Source: Kurthia zopfii (lineage in GTDB: Bacteria; Bacillota; Bacilli; Bacillales_A; Planococcaceae). Taken from it: a DNA stretch of 64,000 bases. Shown here in pieces: positions 28,276 to 37,789 of the stretch (the first letter of the stretch is position 1; every line of letters begins with the position of its first letter). Below the pieces are notes generated by a model. That model was not told the DNA's origin, did no database searches, and worked only from the letters and a program-made list of their open reading frames with translations. The stretch covers positions 1 to 64,000 of the forward strand of contig NZ_QFVS01000002.1 of NCBI RefSeq assembly GCF_003143955.1, in the 5' to 3' direction. The translations under genes and the position numbers were made by a program.

Positions 28276-29030
28276 CTGACTGCGACTCCTTTTGTTTTCA
28301 AATACGATTTAACCTGTTCGACACTCGTCTCCTTATAGTGGAAAATTGAAGCAGCAAGTGCCGCATCTGCATCGGCTTCTACGAGAATTTCACGGAAATG
28401 TTCTGCATTCCCTGCGCCACCGCTTGCAATAATCGGTACATTGACCACTTGTCGAATCGCTTGCATAAGTCGTTTGTCGAATCCTTTTTTCTCCCCATCA
28501 CAATCCATCGATGTAATCAATAATTCTCCTGCTCCGAGCGACACCGCTTCCTTCGCCCATTCAATGGCATCTCGATCAAGTTCATTGCGTCCGCCATGCG
28601 TATAGACTTTCCATGATTGACTCGCTTCATGCCATTTCGCATCGATGGCAACTACGATGCACTGTGAACCGAAGTATGCAGCACCTTGTTGAATGATTTC
28701 TGGATTTTGTAAAGCCGCCGAGTTTAGCGATACCTTATCCGCCCCTGCGCGCAACATCTTCTTCATATCATCTAGCGTGCGAATACCACCGCCCACTGTA
28801 AAAGGAATGGACAAAGTGGAAGCCGTCTCTTTCACGACTTCAATCATCGTCTCTCGTCCTTCATGCGTAGCTGAAATATCAAGGAAGACAAGTTCATCCG
28901 CTCCTTGCTCATTATAAAATGTCGCCAGTTCAATCGGATCTCCCGCATCGCGTAAAGATACAAATTGAACACCTTTGACAACGCGCCCTTCCTTCACATC
29001 AAGGCATGGAATAATTCGTTTCGTCAGCAT
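28272..29030 (-). CDS. hisF: Imidazole glycerol phosphate synthase, cyclase subunit HisF
   Basis: HisF is the (beta/alpha)8 cyclase that, with HisH, converts PRFAR to imidazole glycerol phosphate and AICAR. At 252 residues it has both catalytic aspartates ([15 protein letters not shown] near 11; VVAIDAKW near 130), the half-barrel motif [13 protein letters not shown], and the phosphate sites ASGGAGN and AASIFH. It is 1 bp after hisA and overlaps hisI by 4 bp. Confidence 0.97.
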   Translation of the reverse strand: MLTKRIIPCLDVKEGRVVKGVQFVSLRDAGDPIELATFYNEQGADELVFLDISATHEGRETMIEVVKETASTLSIPFTVGGGIRTLDDMKKMLRAGADKVSLNSAALQNPEIIQQGAAYFGSQCIVVAIDAKWHEASQSWKVYTHGGRNELDRDAIEWAKEAVSLGAGELLITSMDCDGEKKGFDKRLMQAIRQVVNVPIIASGGAGNAEHFREILVEADADAALAASIFHYKETSVEQVKSYLKTKGVAVR

Positions 29031-29031
29031 C

Positions 29032-29769
29032 TTATTCCGCCTCCTCTAACGCTTCTTCTAATGTAAATTGGTTCGTATACAACGCTTTCCCAATAATGAC
29101 ACCATTAATCGACGTATTTTGTGCAGCTTTTTTCACCGCTTGAATATCTTGCAAACTACTCATACCTCCCGATACAATGACTTGTGCATTCGTCTCATTT
29201 GCGAGTAGCTCATTCGCTTGAATATTCGGTCCTTGCAGCGTACCATCCGTCGCAATATCAGTAAAAATGAAATATTTCGCGCCATTTTCTACGAAGTATT
29301 TGCCCACGTCTACAGCACTTTGATCCGAAGTTTCCAACCAGCCATGTGTTGCGACCATACCATCTTTCGCATCTAAACCGATGACGATTTTCTCTGCGCC
29401 GAATTTAGCGATCATCGCCACGACTAATTCGGGTTCACGAATCGCAAGGCTTCCGATAATGACACGATCGACACCATTTTCTAAATAGTACGCAACATCT
29501 GCTTCACTTCGAATACCGCCACCAATTTGCACTTGAATCGGCAATTCTTTTGCGACACGAATAACGTCTGCCGCATGAACACGCGAGCCATCTTTCGCGC
29601 CATCTAAATCCACCATATGTACGAAAGTCGCCCCTGCATCAGCAAATGTTGTTGCCATATCAAAAGGTGACTCTCCATAAATCGTTTCCTGTGCATAATC
29701 CCCTTTATATAGACGGACGCACTTGCCCCCGCGCATATCGATTGCTGGGAAAATATTAAGCTTTGCCAT
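29032..29769 (-). CDS. hisA: ProFAR isomerase HisA
   Basis: HisA (EC 5.3.1.16) isomerises ProFAR to PRFAR. The 245-residue barrel has the catalytic Asp near residue 9 ([19 protein letters not shown]) and the second one in [15 protein letters not shown], plus [12 protein letters not shown] and [13 protein letters not shown] for phosphate binding. The start overlaps the hisH 3' end by 14 bp. Confidence 0.97.
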   Translation of the reverse strand: MAKLNIFPAIDMRGGKCVRLYKGDYAQETIYGESPFDMATTFADAGATFVHMVDLDGAKDGSRVHAADVIRVAKELPIQVQIGGGIRSEADVAYYLENGVDRVIIGSLAIREPELVVAMIAKFGAEKIVIGLDAKDGMVATHGWLETSDQSAVDVGKYFVENGAKYFIFTDIATDGTLQGPNIQANELLANETNAQVIVSGGMSSLQDIQAVKKAAQNTSINGVIIGKALYTNQFTLEEALEEAE

Positions 29770-30397
29770 ATTTCGACTCCTCCTTCACTTCCGCTAACCA
29801 TGCTTGTAAAAGTTGTTTGCCACATTGACCTGATTTTTCAGGGTGAAATTGCATCCCTGTCACAGAACCTTTTTTCACAATACCGGGTACTTGAATACCG
29901 TTATATTCCGCAAATGCAACCAATTGTTCAGGCGCTAATTCTGTGGCGTAATACGAGTGAACAAAGTAAACATAGCGATCTTGAATATCGTCAATCGCCA
30001 ACCAATCCGGCGTATACGTAAACTGAAGTTCATTCCAGCCCATATGCGGCACGCGTACTTTTGCCTCATTAAATTTGCGCACCGTTCCTTTGAAAATACC
30101 TAATCCTTCAAATGCACCATTTTCCTCACTCGCTTGGAAAAGTAATTGCATCCCTAAACAAATGCCGAGCAATTTCTTCTGTTGTTGAACCGCTTTTAAA
30201 ACGACTTCTTTCAATCCTGTATCTTCTAAACATTTAATCGCATCCTCAAATGCACCTACTCCAGGTAGAATAATGCCATCTGCTTGTAAAATCTCGGCTT
30301 CTTCCGCCGTGACAATCACTTCACAGCCCTGTCTTTTCACCGCTTGTTCGACACTGAATAAGTTCCCCATACCATAATCAATGATCGCTATTTTCAT
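29756..30397 (-). CDS. hisH: Imidazole glycerol phosphate synthase, glutaminase subunit HisH
   Basis: HisH is the class I glutamine amidotransferase that feeds ammonia to HisF. The 213-residue protein has IAIIDYGMGNLFSV, GILPGVGAF (as GIILPGVGAF), the nucleophile Cys in LLGICLGMQLLF, and the His/Glu pair in GMQFHPEKSGQCG. It overlaps hisB by 4 bp and hisA by 14 bp. Confidence 0.97.
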   Translation of the reverse strand: MKIAIIDYGMGNLFSVEQAVKRQGCEVIVTAEEAEILQADGIILPGVGAFEDAIKCLEDTGLKEVVLKAVQQQKKLLGICLGMQLLFQASEENGAFEGLGIFKGTVRKFNEAKVRVPHMGWNELQFTYTPDWLAIDDIQDRYVYFVHSYYATELAPEQLVAFAEYNGIQVPGIVKKGSVTGMQFHPEKSGQCGKQLLQAWLAEVKEESKYGKA

Positions 30398-30987
30398 CCG
30401 AGTAACCCCTTCGTCGACGGTACACCCGTTACGCGTGGATCAAACTGGATGGCATCATCAATCGCTCGTGCTAATGCTTTGAAAATCGCCTCAATAATAT
30501 GGTGTGTATTATGTCCATACGGCACGATTATGTGGACATTCATACGTGCCTCCAATGCAAACTTCCACAGAAACTCATGCACTAATTCCGTATCAAATGT
30601 GCCGACTTTTGCTGCGGGAATGTCCGCACGGAACTCAAGATGCGGTCGATCAGAACAGTCGATATACACTTGTGCCAATGCATCATCCATCGGTACGAAT
30701 GCGTGGCCATAGCGTTTAATTCCCTTCTTATCGCCGAGCGCTTGGCGGATTGCTTGCCCAAGAACGATGCCTAAATCTTCCGTCGTATGGTGATCATCAA
30801 TTTCGACATCACCTTTTGCGACAATTGAGCCATCATACAGCCCGTGCTTCATAAACAGATCCAACATATGATCCATAAAAGGTACGCCTGTTTCTACTTT
30901 TGAAGCGCCCGTGCCATCTAAATCTAATGAAATTTCAATTTGTGTTTCATTCGTTTGTCGTGAAATACTCGCTGTTCTATTTACCAT
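30394..30987 (-). CDS. hisB: Imidazoleglycerol-phosphate dehydratase
   Basis: HisB (EC 4.2.1.19), 197 residues, a manganese enzyme. Both metal-binding histidine clusters are present (DDHHTTEDLGI and HNTHHIIEAIFKALARA), as is the SxxTKG-type end (PSTKGLLG). The monofunctional length means histidinol phosphatase is encoded elsewhere. The start chosen is the ATG at 30987 (MVNRTASI), inside the hisD 3' end. The frame continues to 31041 in hisD, without homology. Confidence 0.95.
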   Translation of the reverse strand: MVNRTASISRQTNETQIEISLDLDGTGASKVETGVPFMDHMLDLFMKHGLYDGSIVAKGDVEIDDHHTTEDLGIVLGQAIRQALGDKKGIKRYGHAFVPMDDALAQVYIDCSDRPHLEFRADIPAAKVGTFDTELVHEFLWKFALEARMNVHIIVPYGHNTHHIIEAIFKALARAIDDAIQFDPRVTGVPSTKGLLG

Positions 30988-32257
30988 CCTTATCCCATCC
31001 TCTCGATTCAACCGCTCGCGCGTGACCTTCCAAACCTTCAAGTCTTGCTAATCTCGCAATTTTCGGCGCATTTTCCTGCCATGTTTTTTCAGAATAATAT
31101 ACGACACTCGTCTTTTTCAAAAAATCATCCACATTTAAGCCTGAAGCAAATCTCGCCGTACTATTCGTCGGTAACACGTGATTCGTTCCTGCAAAGTAAT
31201 CACCCACTGGTTCTGAACTGTAGCGACCAATGAAGATTGCGCCTGCATTTTTAATTTGTTCACTGACTGCTTCGGCGTTTTTTGTGACGATTTCTAAATG
31301 TTCGGGTGCTAATTGATTAATCGCTGTTACTGCTTCACTCATTGATTTTGCTATATAAATTCGTCCATAGTTTTCAATTGATTGTCGTGCGATGGATTGT
31401 CTCGGCAGTTGCTGTAATTGCTGTTCTATTTCCGCCGCCACTTCCTTCGCTAATCGCTCACTCGTAGTCACTAAAATCGCACAGGCTAACGCATCATGTT
31501 CCGCTTGTGAAAGAAGATCTGCTGCAATCTCATCTGCAAATGCTGAATCATCTGCCATGATGGCAATTTCACTCGGTCCAGCAATCATATCAATCGCCAC
31601 TTCACCGAAGACTTCCTTTTTCGCTAAGGCGACAAATATATTCCCTGGCCCTGTGATTTTATCGACAGGTGAAATAGTTTCCGTACCATATGCGAGTGCG
31701 GCAATTGCTTGAGCGCCACCCATTTTATATATTTCTGAAATACCTAAAATTGAAGCAGCTACTAATACCGCATCTGGCAGTTTTCCGTCCTCACCACAAG
31801 GTGTTGCAATGACAATGCGTTCAACACCTGCAACAAGAGCTGGGATGACATTCATTAATACCGATGAAGGATACGCTGCCGAACCACCCGGCACATACAA
31901 CCCAACTGCTTGAAGTGGTTGGACTTTCTGCGCTAACCACGAACCATCTTCTAAAGGTAATGTGAAGCCTTGTCGTTTTTGTTGTTCATGGTATTTCGTA
32001 ATATTCGTTGCTGCTTCTTTTAAATCTTGCATAATTTGCGCATCCATTGCGTTGACGGCTTGTGCCATTTCGGCTTCCGTGACACGATTTGATGACAACT
32101 TAATGCCGTCCCATTTCTCTGTATATGTACGGACGGCTTCATCTCCGTTACTTCTCACTTGCGCGATGATTTCTCTTACTGCTTGTAACTGCACTTCATT
32201 GCCCGATTCGAGCGTTCTTTTTAATGAAAGATTTGTCGTCAAATTTAGAATTTCCAT
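30977..32257 (-). CDS. hisD: Histidinol dehydrogenase
   Basis: HisD (EC 1.1.1.23) performs the last two NAD-dependent oxidations to histidine. At 426 residues it has the signature region PSEIAIMADDSAFADEIAADLLSQAEHD, the catalytic Glu/His in QLAPEHLEI and TNHVLPTNSTARF, and LYVPGGSAAYPSS. The start is ATG at 32257, eight bases after AGGAGG; a GTG three codons upstream overlaps the RBS. Between hisG (14 bp) and hisB (11-bp overlap). Confidence 0.96.
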   Translation of the reverse strand: MEILNLTTNLSLKRTLESGNEVQLQAVREIIAQVRSNGDEAVRTYTEKWDGIKLSSNRVTEAEMAQAVNAMDAQIMQDLKEAATNITKYHEQQKRQGFTLPLEDGSWLAQKVQPLQAVGLYVPGGSAAYPSSVLMNVIPALVAGVERIVIATPCGEDGKLPDAVLVAASILGISEIYKMGGAQAIAALAYGTETISPVDKITGPGNIFVALAKKEVFGEVAIDMIAGPSEIAIMADDSAFADEIAADLLSQAEHDALACAILVTTSERLAKEVAAEIEQQLQQLPRQSIARQSIENYGRIYIAKSMSEAVTAINQLAPEHLEIVTKNAEAVSEQIKNAGAIFIGRYSSEPVGDYFAGTNHVLPTNSTARFASGLNVDDFLKKTSVVYYSEKTWQENAPKIARLARLEGLEGHARAVESRGWDKDGK

Positions 32258-32271
32258 TCCATACACCTCCT

Positions 32272-32901
32272 TTAATTCACACAGTTTTTCAATCTTTTTA
32301 CGAGATCAACAATTCGCTCATTTTTCATACGATAGCTTGCTGGATTGGCAATCAAACGAGATGAAACTTCCGTAATTTGTTCATATTCAACTAGGCCATT
32401 TTCTTTTAAAGTCTGTCCTGTTGATACAATATCGACAATGCGATCTGCAAGCCCAATCATCGGCGCTAACTCGATTGAACCATTCAGCCCGATAATTTCT
32501 ACTTGTTCACCTTTTTCACGGTAATAAGCAGAAGCGACATTCGGATATTTCGTCGCAATTCTCGGTGCGATTTCATTTAATTCCGTATTCGGTAAACCTG
32601 CTGAAGCAATGCGGCATTTACTAATTTTCAAATCTAATAATTCATGCACTTTTCGATGTTGTTCTAACAAAGTGTCTTTACCCGCGATGCCAATATCCGC
32701 AACGCCATATTCCACATAGGTTGGCACATCCATCGGTTTCGATAAAATAATGCGCATATTTTCTTCTGGCATTTCCAACATTAATTTACGTGATACATCA
32801 TCCATTTTCGTTGGTAAATTAAAGCCAGCTTTCAATAATAATTCATAGGCTTCATCAAAAATTCGCCCTTTTGGCATCGCAATTGTTAATGGACTACTCA
32901 T
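32272..32901 (-). CDS. hisG: ATP phosphoribosyltransferase, short form
   Basis: HisG (EC 2.4.2.17) catalyses the first step of histidine synthesis. The 209-residue form lacks the C-terminal regulatory domain and therefore needs HisZ, encoded directly upstream. Visible motifs are [28 protein letters not shown] and the PRPP site [16 protein letters not shown]. The start is ATG at 32901, eight bases after AGGAGG, overlapping hisZ by 8 bp. Confidence 0.96.
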   Translation of the reverse strand: MSSPLTIAMPKGRIFDEAYELLLKAGFNLPTKMDDVSRKLMLEMPEENMRIILSKPMDVPTYVEYGVADIGIAGKDTLLEQHRKVHELLDLKISKCRIASAGLPNTELNEIAPRIATKYPNVASAYYREKGEQVEIIGLNGSIELAPMIGLADRIVDIVSTGQTLKENGLVEYEQITEVSSRLIANPASYRMKNERIVDLVKRLKNCVN

Positions 32902-34063
32902 ATGAAGCACCTCCTTGACCGATTCGAATAACTTGTGAAAATTGCTTCTCATAGCTTGCCAAATCAGTGATTCCTTCGATTGACTGCATCGTCGTATAAA
33001 TCCCTTGATTTCTTAATTTCGCCGTTTCTTTCAAAGCTTGCGCGAGTTGTGTAGACACATAGAGTACGAGTACTTTCGTTTTCTCCTCTGCATATGTCGG
33101 CATGGCTTCGAGTAATTCATCGATTTTCAATGCGAAGCCGACTGCACTCTCCGCTTGGCCAAAGTCCGCAAGTAACCCGTTGTAACGTCCACCATTGCCG
33201 ATTGAATAACTACTATTTTCAGCAAATACTTCAAACAGCATGCCCGTGTAGTAATTCATATGGCTCGCCAACGTGAAATCGAATGCGATGTAATCTAATG
33301 CATTCGAAATCTCCAATACGGATGCAAGTTGTTCCATATAGATGTACGCTTTTTTGTCATATAAGTATTTTGAAATTTGGCGAATATTTTTTAGTTGCGT
33401 CGCTTCTTCCACGAATGACAGAAGTGTTGATTGTTGTTCAGTTGAAAGTTGAAAAGCGGTGACTGATTCTTCAAAACCAACATAGTTTCGATCGACTAAT
33501 AGTTGATGCAATTGCTCAAACTGCTCATCTGTCGCAACATTTTTCCGAATAATCGCATCTAAAATCCCCGCATGTCCAATGGAAATTTTGAAATTTTCAA
33601 TACCGATGTTTTTCAAGAAATCAATCGTCGTCAAAATGGCTTCCGCATCTGAATACACGGAATCATCGCCAATAATCTCAACACCCATTTGCTCAAATTC
33701 TGCGGGTCTACCGCCTTCTAATTCCTGCGAACGGAAGACATTTGAGTAATACGCAAGTCGCAGTGGCACTTTCTCTTTTAAAAGTTTTGAAGCGGCGATT
33801 CGGGCAATTGGTGTCGTCGCATCTGATCGCAGCACGAGCGTATTCCCTTGTGAATCGACGAGTTTGAATAACTTCGATTCTTTAATTGCGGATGATCTGC
33901 CGACTGTTTCGTAATATTCCAATGTCGGTGTTTGGATGAATTCAAATCCTCTTAAGGAGAAGAATTCCCTACCAAACTGTCGAATTGCTTCTTTCTTTTC
34001 GAATATTGCTGGCAATGTATCGCGCATGCCTAGTGGTTTTTCGAACGGTCGAATCATTGACAT
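32894..34063 (-). CDS. hisZ: ATP phosphoribosyltransferase regulatory subunit HisZ
   Basis: A 389-residue histidyl-tRNA synthetase paralogue that activates short HisG and mediates feedback by histidine. It keeps class II synthetase features ([68 protein letters not shown]) but ends early, without the anticodon-binding domain of a true HisRS. First gene of the his operon, with a promoter at 34123-34151. Confidence 0.95.
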   Translation of the reverse strand: MSMIRPFEKPLGMRDTLPAIFEKKEAIRQFGREFFSLRGFEFIQTPTLEYYETVGRSSAIKESKLFKLVDSQGNTLVLRSDATTPIARIAASKLLKEKVPLRLAYYSNVFRSQELEGGRPAEFEQMGVEIIGDDSVYSDAEAILTTIDFLKNIGIENFKISIGHAGILDAIIRKNVATDEQFEQLHQLLVDRNYVGFEESVTAFQLSTEQQSTLLSFVEEATQLKNIRQISKYLYDKKAYIYMEQLASVLEISNALDYIAFDFTLASHMNYYTGMLFEVFAENSSYSIGNGGRYNGLLADFGQAESAVGFALKIDELLEAMPTYAEEKTKVLVLYVSTQLAQALKETAKLRNQGIYTTMQSIEGITDLASYEKQFSQVIRIGQGGASYE

Positions 34064-34122
34064 ATGTACACTTCCTTCTACGCACTTTAATTCACTAGAG
34101 TGCTAATGTGATGATGTATAAT

Positions 34123-34151
34123 ATTTTAACTGAAAGTGAAGTTGTCGTCAA
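34123..34151 (-). promoter_or_regulatory. Promoter of the his operon
   Basis: Minus strand TTGACG (34146-34151), 17-bp spacer, TAAAAT (34123-34128), 59 bp before hisZ. The leader is short, with no T-box or attenuator that I can see. Confidence 0.75.
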
Positions 34152-34171
34152 ATTGCGAAAAAACAGAAAAT

Positions 34172-34234
34172 AAAAAGCATGTTCGAAAAGTAGGTGATTT
34201 CAATCGAAATAACCGTATTTTTCTCGAACATGCT
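34172..34234 (-). terminator. Terminator of the hprK-lgt-ppaX-yvoF operon
   Basis: An 11-bp stem (AGCATGTTCGA / TCGAACATGCT, 34176-34186 with 34224-34234) encloses a second small hairpin (ATTTC-GATT-GAAAT). TTTTATTTT follows on the minus strand. It starts 5 bp after the yvoF stop. Confidence 0.8.
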
Positions 34235-34238
34235 CAAA

Positions 34239-34754
34239 TTATGATTTTTCAGTTAATTTTTGTTCTCTTTGTTCTTTCGTATAAATAATCTGCATTGGAT
34301 TGCCACCGACCATTGCGCCTTCTGGTACATCACGGTGTACGAGCGTCATTGCTGAAACGACCGCATCATTGCCAATCGTCACACCTGGTAAGATTGTTGA
34401 ATTTGCGCCAATCATGACGCGATCACCAATAATCACATCGCCAAGTCGGTATTCCTCGATTAAATATTCATGTGCTAAAATCGTCGTATTAAAACCGATG
34501 ATCGAATCGTCACCAACTGTGATTCTTTCTGGAAACATTGTATCAGGTACGACTTTCAAAGCGAATGCTGTACGTTTTCCGACTTTCATATGAAGAAAAG
34601 TACGATACATCCAGTTTTTCACCGAGAGAAATGGCATGATTCTCGCCATCTCTATTACGATGAAACATTTTGCTACTTTCCAAAACGATACAGTTTTATA
34701 AATCTGCCATAATGAAGAAGATCCTTTCACCTTATATCGCTCTGTTTTACGCAT
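34239..34754 (-). CDS. yvoF: Left-handed beta-helix acyltransferase YvoF
   Basis: A 171-residue hexapeptide-repeat acyltransferase of the maltose/galactoside O-acetyltransferase class. The repeats run from about 65 to 160 (ITVGDDSIIGFNTTILAH, VIIGDRVMIGANSTILPG, VTIGNDAVVSAMTLVHRDVP), with the typical GGNPMQII near the end. The acceptor is unknown. The start at MRKTER (34754) overlaps the ppaX stop by 8 bp and agrees with Bacillus YvoF. Place and order (hprK, lgt, ppaX, yvoF, hisZ) match B. subtilis. Confidence 0.9.
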   Translation of the reverse strand: MRKTERYKVKGSSSLWQIYKTVSFWKVAKCFIVIEMARIMPFLSVKNWMYRTFLHMKVGKRTAFALKVVPDTMFPERITVGDDSIIGFNTTILAHEYLIEEYRLGDVIIGDRVMIGANSTILPGVTIGNDAVVSAMTLVHRDVPEGAMVGGNPMQIIYTKEQREQKLTEKS

Positions 34755-35397
34755 GGGCAGGTACTCCGACAATACCGTATAAATCTTTCATCGTTTGCAG
34801 CATGAATGTTGGGTGATACGTTTCTAAAAATGCTGTGCCCTTAAGTGACCAAGCGACTCCAGCTGTATGTACACCTGCATTTTGTCCGCCCTCGATATCA
34901 TGGTAGTTGTCACCAATCATAATCACTTCATTTTTCTCAAGCCCTAACCTGCTCAACGCTAGAAGCACTGGTTCAGGATGCGGCTTCGTATTTTTCACAT
35001 CGTCATTGCCAATAATTGTGTCGAAAAGATCCGTAATGCCCATCAAGTTCATGCCACGTAATAATGCTTCCTGACGTTTCGTTGATACAATTGCTAATTT
35101 GATACCTGCTTTTTTCAAATCCGTTAATACTTCAACAACGAAATCGAATTCTCTTACAAGTTCATCATGGTGAAGTCTGTTCCAAGTAATATATTCATTC
35201 GTCAATTCTTCCACTCGATCTGGCGCAACCATTGTGAATGTATCACTTAAAGATGGGCCGATGAAATTCGCCATATCTTCTTTAGAATATTTCCCAGGAA
35301 ATTTTGGTTCAATTACTTGATAGAAAGTTTCGATAATCAAGTTATTCGTATCTAATAGTGTGCCATCAAAGTCAAAAAGTAATCCTTTGTAATTCAT
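34747..35397 (-). CDS. ppaX: Pyrophosphatase PpaX (HAD family)
   Basis: PpaX hydrolyses the pyrophosphate that HprK/P releases when it dephosphorylates Ser-P-HPr. The 216-residue HAD hydrolase has motif I LLFDFDGTLLDTNN, motif II VSTKR, and motifs III/IV KPHPEPVLLALSRL with MIGDNYHDIEGGQNAG. Its link with hprK two genes upstream supports this specific assignment over a general phosphoglycolate phosphatase. Confidence 0.93.
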   Translation of the reverse strand: MNYKGLLFDFDGTLLDTNNLIIETFYQVIEPKFPGKYSKEDMANFIGPSLSDTFTMVAPDRVEELTNEYITWNRLHHDELVREFDFVVEVLTDLKKAGIKLAIVSTKRQEALLRGMNLMGITDLFDTIIGNDDVKNTKPHPEPVLLALSRLGLEKNEVIMIGDNYHDIEGGQNAGVHTAGVAWSLKGTAFLETYHPTFMLQTMKDLYGIVGVPAHA

Positions 35398-35459
35398 AAT
35401 CCATTTCCCCCTATAAAATTACCCGCATTACACAAAGTGCATTACGGGCAATGAGTCAT

Positions 35460-36269
35460 TTATTCATCTTTATATCTTGGTAATTTCAATGATTTTCTAC
35501 GACGGTAAATTAATACGATTGCAGCAACTACTAAAGCTACTAATGAAATGAGTTGAGCCATACGTAGTGGGCCGATGTATAAACTGTCTGTGCGTAAACC
35601 TTCTACGAAATAACGTCCGAATGAATACCACATAATATATACTAAGAAGATTTCGCCTCTTAATAAGTTTGCTTTACGTAATAGTAATAAGACGATTAAT
35701 CCAACAACATTCCACAGTGATTCATATAGGAATGTTGGATGATGGTAAAAGCCGCCTACATTCATTTGTTCAATAATCCAGTCTGGAATATATAATGATT
35801 CCAAGAATGAGCGCTCTACGACACCGCCGTAAGCTTCTTGGTTCATAAAGTTACCCCAGCGACCAATAATTTGTCCAATAATAATAGATGGTGCTAAAAT
35901 ATCCGCTACTTTCCAGAAATTAACACCTCTACGTTTACAGAAGAAGTACACAGTCAATGCGCCACCAATTAATGCGCCATGGATCGCGATACCACCTTGC
36001 CAAATTTGTATAATTTGACCTGGATGCTCCTTGTAATAACCCCATTCAAAAATGACGTAGTAAATACGCGCGCAGATGATGGCGATTGGAACTGCCCAAA
36101 TAAGAAGATCTGTTAAAAAATCTTCCTCGAAGCCACGTTTTTTCATCTCTCTTTGCCCGATTAAATAGGCGATAATAATACCACTGGCAATGATAATGCC
36201 GTACCAAGTGACTTTCAAAAATCCAATTTTTAATGCGATTGGATTAATATCTAATAGTAATAAATCCAT
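35460..36269 (-). CDS. lgt: Prolipoprotein diacylglyceryl transferase
   Basis: Lgt (EC 2.5.1.145) attaches diacylglycerol to the lipobox cysteine of prelipoproteins in the membrane. The 269-residue, seven-TM protein has the Lgt signature [21 protein letters not shown] with the essential His, and the C-terminal [15 protein letters not shown]. Several lipoproteins in this window (37358, 54837, 57324) should be its substrates. It is 26 bp after hprK. Confidence 0.96.
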   Translation of the reverse strand: MDLLLLDINPIALKIGFLKVTWYGIIIASGIIIAYLIGQREMKKRGFEEDFLTDLLIWAVPIAIICARIYYVIFEWGYYKEHPGQIIQIWQGGIAIHGALIGGALTVYFFCKRRGVNFWKVADILAPSIIIGQIIGRWGNFMNQEAYGGVVERSFLESLYIPDWIIEQMNVGGFYHHPTFLYESLWNVVGLIVLLLLRKANLLRGEIFLVYIMWYSFGRYFVEGLRTDSLYIGPLRMAQLISLVALVVAAIVLIYRRRKSLKLPRYKDE

Positions 36270-36295
36270 ATTGTTCCCCTTCCGAAGTAATTCGA

Positions 36296-37225
36296 CTACT
36301 CAGATTTCCCTTGAATTACGTTGTCCAGTCGCTTCGTGAACTCCTCTGCTGAGTTGACACCAAGGTTTTTCAGACGGTGGTTCATCGCTGCTACTTCGAT
36401 AATAACAGCTAAGTTTCGACCTGGGCGAACTGGGATCGTTAATTTTGTTAATTCCGAGTCTAAAATACTCATCATTTCTGTTTCGATACCAAGTCTATCA
36501 TATGTTTTTTCAGAATCCCAAACCTCAAGGTCGACAACAAGCGAAATTCTTTTGTGACGACGAACTGCTGAAGCACCAAACATTGTCATAATGTCGATAA
36601 TCCCGATTCCACGAATTTCCAACATATGAGCAATTAGTGGCGGGGCATTTCCTACTAATGTATTCTCACTCTCTTGGTAAATCTCAACACAGTCATCGGC
36701 AACTAAGCGGTGACCTTTTTTTACAAGTTCTAAAGCGGTCTCACTCTTACCGACACCACTATTTCCTGTAATAAGTACACCAATTCCATAAATATCAACG
36801 AGTACACCATGTACTGCTGTAGAGGGTGCTAGTCTGCTTTCAAGATAGTTCGTCAACTTACTTGAAAAACGAGTAGTTGATAAATTCGTCGTCAATACAG
36901 GCACATGATTTTCTTCTGATGCCATTTTCAATTCTTCTGGCACTTCCATATCATGCGAAATGATGACTGCTGGCGTATCTTCAGCACATAATTTCTTCAT
37001 TCTTTCCGTTCTTTCATGTCTTGGAAGCATTAAGAAAAATGACAACTCCGTCTTTCCTAATAATTGAACACGTTCTGCAGGATAGTGAGTGAAGTAACCG
37101 GCCATCTCTAGTCCCGGTCTTGAAATATCACTCGTTAAAATATGGCGACCAATTCCTTCTTCGCCACAAACTAATTTCAATTTAAATTCTTCCATTACGT
37201 CTCTTGTACATACTTGATCCAACAC
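36296..37225 (-). CDS. hprK: HPr kinase/phosphorylase
   Basis: HprK/P phosphorylates Ser46 of HPr and Crh in response to ATP and fructose bisphosphate, and removes it by phosphorolysis. The protein of about 309 residues has an N-terminal domain with [20 protein letters not shown], the Walker A loop in [18 protein letters not shown], the catalytic VADDCVEI, and the signature [23 protein letters not shown] at 37225 is spaced seven bases from AGAGGG; the GTG two codons upstream at 37231 is too close. First gene of hprK-lgt-ppaX-yvoF. Confidence 0.95.
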   Translation of the reverse strand: MLDQVCTRDVMEEFKLKLVCGEEGIGRHILTSDISRPGLEMAGYFTHYPAERVQLLGKTELSFFLMLPRHERTERMKKLCAEDTPAVIISHDMEVPEELKMASEENHVPVLTTNLSTTRFSSKLTNYLESRLAPSTAVHGVLVDIYGIGVLITGNSGVGKSETALELVKKGHRLVADDCVEIYQESENTLVGNAPPLIAHMLEIRGIGIIDIMTMFGASAVRRHKRISLVVDLEVWDSEKTYDRLGIETEMMSILDSELTKLTIPVRPGRNLAVIIEVAAMNHRLKNLGVNSAEEFTKRLDNVIQGKSE

Positions 37226-37312
37226 GTTCACACCCTCTCATCGTAAGTTTATTTTACCATGTCGTACAAACGATTTCTTCAAAAAAATATTTCGCTGCAA
37301 ATTTAATGAAAA

Positions 37313-37347
37313 GAAAAACAGAAACCGCTCGAAATTAGCGATTTCTG
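37313..37347 (-). terminator. Terminator of the cytochrome c gene
   Basis: An 11-bp stem (37319-37329 with 37337-37347, one U-G) and TTTTTC on the minus strand, about 10 bp after the stop. Confidence 0.8.
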
Positions 37348-37357
37348 CCATAGTTCT

Positions 37358-37672
37358 TTATTTTTGTGTCGCTAGCCATTCAGCAACTGCTTTTGCTTCG
37401 TCACCTTTGACGATCCCAGGTGGCATACCGCCTTGACCGTCTTCAACGATTTTCAGAATTTCTTTTTCTGATTTGTCCGCACCTATTTTTGAAATATCAG
37501 GTGCATTCCCATTGTTCAATTGATCGCCGTGACAACTAATGCATTTTTGCATCGTCACTTTTTCTCCGTCTACTTGAGTTGAATCACCTGATCCAGACTC
37601 AGATTTATCTGATCCACACGCACCTAGAACAAGTGCTGAACCAAATAATACGGCTAAAAATGCCTTTTTCAT
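37358..37672 (-). CDS. cccB: Cytochrome c551-type lipoprotein
   Basis: A 104-residue membrane-tethered class I cytochrome c. The lipoprotein signal peptide ends at the lipobox LGAC (Cys near 19). A Ser/Gly/Asp linker follows, then the single haem motif CISCH, and the distal methionine is probably in GGMPPGIV. This fits the CccB/c551 small cytochromes of Bacillus that shuttle electrons to the terminal oxidase. The final WLATQK helix is typical. It is a single-gene unit with its own terminator. Confidence 0.9.
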   Translation of the reverse strand: MKKAFLAVLFGSALVLGACGSDKSESGSGDSTQVDGEKVTMQKCISCHGDQLNNGNAPDISKIGADKSEKEILKIVEDGQGGMPPGIVKGDEAKAVAEWLATQK

Positions 37673-37789
37673 GTAAATCTCCTCCTGTTGAAAAGATACT
37701 CATACTACTTCATTATACATCATTAGAAATATATAGAACTCACAAAATGGCACGAAATAAGGAACTTTTAATCCATACCCTTTTCAAAA

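Noticed and set aside
34064-34171. T-box or histidine attenuator before hisZ
   Set aside because: The leader from the promoter at 34123 is only about 50 nt; no T-box sequence, specifier loop or terminator is present.
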